DNA of 64,000 bases from Rhodococcus sp. SBT000017 (GTDB lineage Bacteria; Actinomycetota; Actinomycetes; Mycobacteriales; Mycobacteriaceae): NCBI RefSeq assembly GCF_003688915.1, contig NZ_REFU01000001.1:1426001-1490000 (forward strand). The letters run 5' to 3'. The translations under genes were made by a program, and so were the position numbers. This document shows, in pieces, positions 59,981-64,000 of the stretch; the first letter of the stretch is position 1; each line of letters begins with the position of its first letter. The notes under the pieces were generated by a model. That model was given only the letters and a program-made list of their open reading frames with translations. It was not told the DNA's origin and did no database searches.

Positions 59981-61261
59981 GTGAACGATCCCGGGGTTCA
60001 TCGGGCGCTCGAATCGGTCTTCCGAGCCGAGCGCTCGATTCTGCTCGCCTCGCTGGTGCAGCGGTATCGCGACCTCGACCTCGCAGAAGAAGTGACCTCG
60101 GACGCCATCGAATCGGCCCTGAAGCACTGGCCGGTCGATGGCGTCCCGGTCAGGCCTGGTGCCTGGTTGCTCACCACTGCCCGCAGGAAGGCGGTCGATC
60201 GCCTGCGCCGCGACCAGAGCCTGGCCGCGAAAGTCGGAGTGCTGCAAGCGGATACGGATCGCAGGGAACCGAGCCGCCTGAATTCGCTCGACGATGCTCT
60301 GCCCGACGACCGACTGCAGTTGTTCTTCACCTGCGCGCATCCGGCCCTCGCTGCCGGTGACCGGCTCGCACTGACTCTTCGATGCCTGGCCGGTCTCACC
60401 ACCGGCGAGGTGGCCCGGGCGCTGCTCATCCCTCCGGCCACGGCAGCGCAGCGAATTGTTCGAGCCAAGAACAAGATTCGGGCCGCACGGATCCCCTTTC
60501 GCCTCCCAGGCCCGGACGAGCTGGCAGGCAGGGTGCCGATGGTGCTCGAGGTGGTCTATTCGATCTTCACCGAGGGCTATTCGGCGACGTCGGGTGATCA
60601 CGTCGGACGAATCGGCCTCACCGACGAGGCACTCGGGATGGGCCGACTCCTGCACGCCGCCTTGCCTGCGGAGCCCGAGGTGACCGGTCTGCTGGCGCTG
60701 ATGTTGCTGGTCGACGCCAGACGCGACGCTCGAATCGGACCGGACGGTGAGATCGTGCTGTTGGCAGATCAAGACCGTCGACTCTGGAACGCAGAGTCGA
60801 TCGCCGAGGGTAAGGAACTCGTGCTCGAGGCCCTCGGCGGCGGCCGGGGCGGTCCCTACGCCGTGCAGGCCGCCATCGCTGCACTGCACGACGAGTCACC
60901 GGACGCCGACAGCACGGACTGGCCCCAGATCGTTGCGCTGTACGACGTCCTCATGACTCGGACACCGAGTGCAATCGTCGCACTGAACAGGGCTGTTGCT
61001 CTGGCGATGCGCGACGGCCCCGGACCCGGCCTTCGAGAGCTGGACCGGCTTGCCGGCGAGGCGTCGTTGCGTCGTTATCATCCCTATCCCATGGCGAGAG
61101 CCGATCTGCTGCAACGACTCGGAAGGTTCGAGGAGGCGGCGATCGAGTGTCGCCGAGCGTCGGATGTCGCCCGAACCGCACCGGAGAAGCGCCTGCTCCG
61201 ACGTCGGCTCGAGGAGGTGACCACCTGCCGCGGTCAGGCCGACAGAACCACGTCCACCTGA
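59981..61261 (+). CDS. ECF42-type sigma factor with TPR-like C-terminal extension
   Basis: A 426-residue sigma factor. Region 2 (ESVFRAERSILLASLVQRYR, VTSDAIESALKHWP) and region 4 (TLRCLAGLTTGEVARALLIP, TAAQRIVRAKNKIRA) fill the first 180 residues. A long helical C-terminal extension (GLTDEALGMGRLLHAALPAE, YDVLMTRTPSAIVALNRAVA) resembles the TPR-like extension of ECF42. ECF42 members carry such extensions and lack an anti-sigma factor. I chose the GTG at 59981; the frame is open further upstream into the YciI gene. Its 3' end overlaps the GNAT gene by 28 bp. Confidence 0.9.
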   Translation: MNDPGVHRALESVFRAERSILLASLVQRYRDLDLAEEVTSDAIESALKHWPVDGVPVRPGAWLLTTARRKAVDRLRRDQSLAAKVGVLQADTDRREPSRLNSLDDALPDDRLQLFFTCAHPALAAGDRLALTLRCLAGLTTGEVARALLIPPATAAQRIVRAKNKIRAARIPFRLPGPDELAGRVPMVLEVVYSIFTEGYSATSGDHVGRIGLTDEALGMGRLLHAALPAEPEVTGLLALMLLVDARRDARIGPDGEIVLLADQDRRLWNAESIAEGKELVLEALGGGRGGPYAVQAAIAALHDESPDADSTDWPQIVALYDVLMTRTPSAIVALNRAVALAMRDGPGPGLRELDRLAGEASLRRYHPYPMARADLLQRLGRFEEAAIECRRASDVARTAPEKRLLRRRLEEVTTCRGQADRTTST

Positions 61262-61779
61262 TCTGCCGTCAAGGAGCGGTCTGCGTACACCAGGCGAACT
61301 GCGTCGGCGTCGGGATTGCCGACGTCGGGTCCACGGGTGATCAACTCCAGGCCCGCGCGTTCGGCCACCCGGGCCGACGCGACGTTGTGTTCGAGCAGGT
61401 ACGCCACGATCGGCAAGTCGGGCTCGGTTCGATGCGCGCACTCGACTGCGATCTCACACATCTCCGCGGCATACCCTTTGCCCTGTGCGTCGGGATGGAG
61501 GCGATAGCCGAGATTCCAGAACGAGTTCTGCCGCTTCGAGCACCCGCCGTAGCCACCGACCGTGCGGCTGCCGCGCTCACGAATGATCCACGTGGCCAAT
61601 CCATCCCGCCGCCACAGCTCCGACCAGCCCTGCAACATTCGTTCGGTCACGCTGGGATCGGTGTGCCGCAGGCTCGAAAAGTGGGTCCACGACTGCGGGT
61701 CGCTGCAGATCGCGTACAGCGCATCGAGATCGGTGACGACCGGTTCGTCGAGATCGAGACGCGAGGTTCGTGTTCGCAC
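61234..61779 (-). CDS. GNAT family N-acetyltransferase
   Basis: A 181-residue GNAT of the RimJ/RimL type. SRLDLDEPVVTDLDALYAIC is the usual start; NLGYRLHPDAQGKGYAAEMC holds the acetyl-CoA loop (QGKGYA), and NVASARVAERAGLELITRG is the C-terminal signature. The substrate is unknown. The GTG at 61779 (VRTRTSRLDLDEP) is chosen because the frame upstream has no homology. It converges with the sigma gene, with 28 bp of overlap, and is divergent from the small acidic gene. Confidence 0.85.
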   Translation of the reverse strand: MRTRTSRLDLDEPVVTDLDALYAICSDPQSWTHFSSLRHTDPSVTERMLQGWSELWRRDGLATWIIRERGSRTVGGYGGCSKRQNSFWNLGYRLHPDAQGKGYAAEMCEIAVECAHRTEPDLPIVAYLLEHNVASARVAERAGLELITRGPDVGNPDADAVRLVYADRSLTADQVDVVLSA

Positions 61780-61848
61780 ACCGTGGATCCTAGGGGGAAG
61801 AAGTCTGGTAGACCGGTGGTACACGATCGAGCGAAGGGTGTGACCGTC

Positions 61849-62049
61849 ATGGCCGAGTGGGTCAAGAAGATCGAAGAGAACGCGAAGGGCTTCATCGCGG
61901 AGGCGGAGCAGGAGTTGACGGCGCTCGAGGGTGTGGACACGGTCGATCTCACCGCCGATGCCGCCGACGACGACGCAGAAGACACAGAAGACACCGCCCA
62001 TTCCGAAACAGTCACCAGCGACGATGCCCGCGAGCAGGTCTCGGACTGA
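61849..62049 (+). CDS. Small acidic hypothetical protein
   Basis: A 66-residue protein. An amphipathic start (MAEWVKKIEENAKGFIAEAE) gives way to a strongly acidic, low-complexity tail (TADAADDDAEDTEDTAHSE). I do not recognise a family. The ATG at 61849 has GAAGGG 10 bp upstream; a GTG nine bases earlier is also in frame. It is 6 bp before the GyrB-like gene and probably in one transcript with it. Confidence 0.6.
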   Translation: MAEWVKKIEENAKGFIAEAEQELTALEGVDTVDLTADAADDDAEDTEDTAHSETVTSDDAREQVSD

Positions 62050-62055
62050 ACCCCG

Positions 62056-62661
62056 ATGTCCAGTCGTCACACCTGGACCACGACGACACACGACTGGTCG
62101 GTGGACGTCGATCTGGATCATCTGTCGCACATCAGGTCCCGACCCGGCGAATACGCGCCCGGCGGAGTCCTGCACCTCGTGCTCGAGGTACTCGCCTACG
62201 CGGCGGACGAAGCCGAACACCAGGGCGGTGGTGACGCAACCGTGACTGTGCACTCGGACGGGACGATCGAGGTCTCCGACACCGGTCGAGGCACCGACAC
62301 CAGACTCGACGACGGCGTTGCGGTACGAAAGCCTGTCGTCAGCACGAAAGATGTGCGCTTCTTCGACGAAACTCGACCCGTTCTGCTCGACGACGGCCAT
62401 GCCAGACGCGGGATGTCCACCGTCGCGGCACTGTCCGAGATGCTCGAACACACCAACCGGCGGGTCGATGGTGCATGGACCGGACGATACGAGCACGGAG
62501 TCCCCGTGACCGAGCTGGCGGCGACCGAACCGACCGAGCACACCGGCACCACCATCCGGTTCCTGCCCGACGCCTCCCTGATACCTGCGTCACCGCTGAC
62601 CCCGGAAGATGTGCGCGCGGCAATCGTGCCTCGTGACTTCTTCACGGTGTCGGTGACGTAG
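62056..62661 (+). CDS. Stand-alone GyrB-like GHKL domain, degenerate ATP site
   Basis: A 201-residue protein that lines up with the GyrB N-terminal ATPase domain: IRSRPGEYAPGGVLHLVLEV (near residue 26, like IRKRPGMYIG), VTVHSDGTIEVSDTGRGTDT (residues 63-82) and YEHGVPVTELAATEPTEHTG then TTIRFLPDASL. The glutamate of the ATP site is kept (E44), but the Asp-Asn pair of GyrB is A47-Y48, and GLHGVG-type motif is replaced by RRGMSTVAALSEML. ATP hydrolysis is therefore doubtful. There is no transducer or topoisomerase domain. The role is unknown. Confidence 0.75.
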   Translation: MSSRHTWTTTTHDWSVDVDLDHLSHIRSRPGEYAPGGVLHLVLEVLAYAADEAEHQGGGDATVTVHSDGTIEVSDTGRGTDTRLDDGVAVRKPVVSTKDVRFFDETRPVLLDDGHARRGMSTVAALSEMLEHTNRRVDGAWTGRYEHGVPVTELAATEPTEHTGTTIRFLPDASLIPASPLTPEDVRAAIVPRDFFTVSVT

Positions 62662-62666
62662 CGGGA

Positions 62667-63179
62667 TCAGTCGAACACGGACCAACAGATACTGTTTCTT
62701 CTCCTCTGGTCCTCCAGCACCAGCTGCCGCACGCTGTTCGGAAGCCGGTCGCGCTGCCACTCGAGCTCTTCCCTACCTGCACTCATCTCCCGGCCGGCAG
62801 GTGCCGCCGCCCGAGCTGCCTTGATAGCGTAGGCGGCCGCTCCGAGGTCGTGTTCGGGTACGTGAGCCACGCAGGCCGCCTGGCCCGCGGCGTATGCGGC
62901 GAAGCGAGAGCAACCGTCCAGCGGTCGTGCCGCTCCCATGGCGTGGCCGCCCAGGGCGCGGGTGGCCATCATCGCGAGTTCGCCGCGCACCCACGCGCGG
63001 GTGGCCTCGATCGCCTCGCGCGGTCGGCAATCGGCGGGTTCGACCGTCTCGAACAAAGGGAGAACGTGTTCCGCACACTCGGCCGCCCAGAGCGCGAGGC
63101 TCCGGTGGTCGTCGTCTGACAGAAGTCCGCCGCGCTGCACGGTGATGAGGCGAGGGTCCCGAACGGCGGGAAGAATCAT
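62667..63179 (-). CDS. Imm5-like putative immunity protein
   Basis: A 170-residue helical protein. LITVQRGGLLSDDDHRSLAL, WAAECAEHVLPLFE, REAIEATRAWVRGEL, AAAYAIKAARAA and LEWQRDRLPNSVRQLV match what I recall of the Imm5 (PF14423) family, proposed immunity proteins of toxin systems. No toxin with a secretion signal is nearby, so it may be an orphan. It converges with the GyrB-like gene with 5 bp between. The start is the ATG at 63179; the upstream bases CGAAAGGACGACTCGT include AAAGGA. Confidence 0.65.
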   Translation of the reverse strand: MILPAVRDPRLITVQRGGLLSDDDHRSLALWAAECAEHVLPLFETVEPADCRPREAIEATRAWVRGELAMMATRALGGHAMGAARPLDGCSRFAAYAAGQAACVAHVPEHDLGAAAYAIKAARAAAPAGREMSAGREELEWQRDRLPNSVRQLVLEDQRRRNSICWSVFD

Positions 63180-63254
63180 ACGAGTCGTCCTTTCGGCGGT
63201 ATCGCGTTCGCCCTTCGTCAGAGCGGCCGTTCATGCACACATGGGAACGGAAAA

Positions 63255-63282
63255 AAGACCCAGGACATTCGTCCTGGGTCTT
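63255..63282 (-). terminator. Terminator after initiator tRNA
   Basis: AAGACCCAGGAC (63255-63266) and GTCCTGGGTCTT (63271-63282) form a perfect 12 bp stem with an ATTC loop; the minus strand then has a T run. It ends the tRNA transcript. Confidence 0.9.
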
Positions 63283-63288
63283 CTTCAG

Positions 63289-63365
63289 TGGTAGCGGGGA
63301 CAGGATTTGAACCTGCGACCTCTGGGTTATGAGCCCAGCGAGCTACCGAGCTGCTCCACCCCGCG
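63289..63365 (-). tRNA. Initiator tRNA-fMet (CAU)
   Basis: A 77 nt tRNA on the minus strand. The 5' end CGCGGGG leaves C1 unpaired with U72, and three G-C pairs (GGG/CCC) close the anticodon loop CTCATAA, both marks of the initiator. The anticodon is CAU. The CCA end is encoded. It should be the start tRNA rather than elongator Met. A terminator lies 6 bp downstream. Confidence 0.95.
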
Positions 63366-63858
63366 TTGCAACTACGAAGTTACTACCGTGCGTACAGCCA
63401 ATGCAAATCACGTGACTTCTCTGCGGTCGTGCGCACCCGAACGAGCGCATCGCGACGCGCAGATATCACGCCGAAGGCGGCTCGAAATAGTGCTCCGCGT
63501 CTCTTTTGGTACGTGTTTCGAGTCACATAACGTTCGGGTTACGAAGTAGAAACAATAGCGCCACGAGCGCGTCTGAGCTGCAAAGATACCCCCTTTCATC
63601 CCAGCATGTGGACACCAGTCATCCCATTCCGGCTCAGTGACGGTGAGCAGATCCTCGACTACCTTCACGGACGGCCCTAAACCGCTGGGCCTGCACCACC
63701 CCGCCGCTTCCTTCGCTCTGCCCCGCGGGTGTGGTCCCCAATACGTACGGGGGCAGAGCCGCGACGATACGAAGTGCCTGGTCACGAACGTCAGATATTC
63801 CCGGCGAGGTGATTGCAGGCCAGTCGCGCCAGTCGAGCGCGGAGAGGATTCACCCCGC
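63366..63858 (+). promoter_or_regulatory. Long upstream region of the rpf gene with a structured segment
   Basis: About 490 bp with no credible gene. A perfect 10 bp stem GCTCTGCCCC (63715-63724) with GGGGCAGAGC (63750-63759) and an outer CTTCG/CGAAG pairing suggest a structured leader. Actinobacterial rpf genes often have long leaders, some with cyclic di-AMP riboswitches, but I could not fit the conserved ydaO-type bases. MtrA-like TAAC/GTTAC half sites (ATAACG, GGTTACG near 63526-63543) may be regulatory. Both are tentative. Confidence 0.35.
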
Positions 63859-64000
63859 ATGACCACTCAGAACAATTTCGGTAAGCGCGCACTCGGATTT
63901 GCCGTTGTCGCCGGTGCCGCCGTAGCCATCCCCCTCGGCGTCTCTGCCGGAACCGCCAACGCAGCCCCGAACAACTGGGACGCGGTCGCACAGTGCGAAA
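63859..64000 (+). CDS. Resuscitation-promoting factor, N-terminus (window edge)
   Basis: The first 47 codons of a secreted protein. The signal peptide (RALGFAVVAGAAVAIPLGVS) ends near residue 35 (ANAAP), followed by NNWDAVAQCE, the start of a transglycosylase-like Rpf domain. Rpf proteins cut peptidoglycan to restart growth after dormancy. GGAGAGG lies about 11 bp upstream of the ATG. The class (RpfA, B, C, E) cannot be told from this fragment. Confidence 0.88.
   Translation, partial: MTTQNNFGKRALGFAVVAGAAVAIPLGVSAGTANAAPNNWDAVAQCE

Overview
The window comes from the chromosome of a high-GC mycolata actinobacterium, most likely Rhodococcus/Rhodococcoides (Nocardiaceae). Three signs point there. 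The gene order closely follows Mycobacterium tuberculosis (Rv3028c to Rv3053c on the left; smpB-ftsX-ftsE-prfB, hisN and the fadE24/fadE23 pair on the right). The tmRNA carries the tag ADSNQRDYALAA, one residue from the form I remember for mycobacteria. The lsr2, ctaD, fecB and rpf genes are of mycobacterial type. No transposase, integrase, phage gene or CRISPR array was seen. All assignments rest on reading the sequence and on remembered families; no database search was run.

Layout. 0-10 kb: etfBA, then a polysaccharide block (methyltransferase, GH57 enzyme, GT4 glycosyltransferase, acyltransferase) resembling the mycobacterial methylglucose lipopolysaccharide genes, then a PQQ-like lipoprotein, two methyltransferases and an enoyl-CoA hydratase. 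10-20 kb: two NUDIX hydrolases, an ABC ATPase, glgX, a YczE-like membrane protein, a PTH2-type hydrolase, serB, ctaD and fecB. 20-27 kb: an SPFH/ribbon-helix-helix pair with a palindromic operator, then the class Ib ribonucleotide reductase genes. These are split by an AbiEi-type gene bracketed by two copies of a hairpin repeat, and both nrd promoters carry tandem NrdR-type boxes. 27-38 kb: a zinc-independent L36 gene under a Zur-like site, a flavin reductase with a divergent TetR gene, nadE, a molybdenum cofactor cluster (moaD, moaA, moeA, a moaC-moaB fusion, moaE), a CobW GTPase, an amidase, lsr2 and tRNA-Ala. 38-48 kb: a DsbA-like protein, an MFS exporter, pgm, and a six-gene operon with overlapping reading frames for fatty-acyl modification (hydrolase, FAD oxidoreductase, DUF1365, two cyclopropane-synthase-type methyltransferases, DUF1295). 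48-60 kb: tmRNA and smpB (trans-translation), ftsEX, a MscS-like channel, prfB, hisN and two acyl-CoA dehydrogenases. 60-64 kb: a YciI/ECF42 sigma pair with a matching promoter, a GNAT enzyme, a degenerate GyrB-like GHKL protein with a small acidic partner, an Imm5-like protein, the initiator tRNA and the start of an rpf gene.

The least ordinary parts are: (1) the AbiEi gene inside the nrd locus, whose 3' end runs through a hairpin repeat and the NrdR boxes of nrdF; (2) the stand-alone GyrB-like protein with a damaged ATP site; (3) the SPFH/RHH pair with its palindrome; (4) the six-gene lipid operon; and (5) a palindrome shared by the etfBA and fadE24-fadE23 promoters, which suggests one regulator for the dehydrogenases and their electron acceptor.
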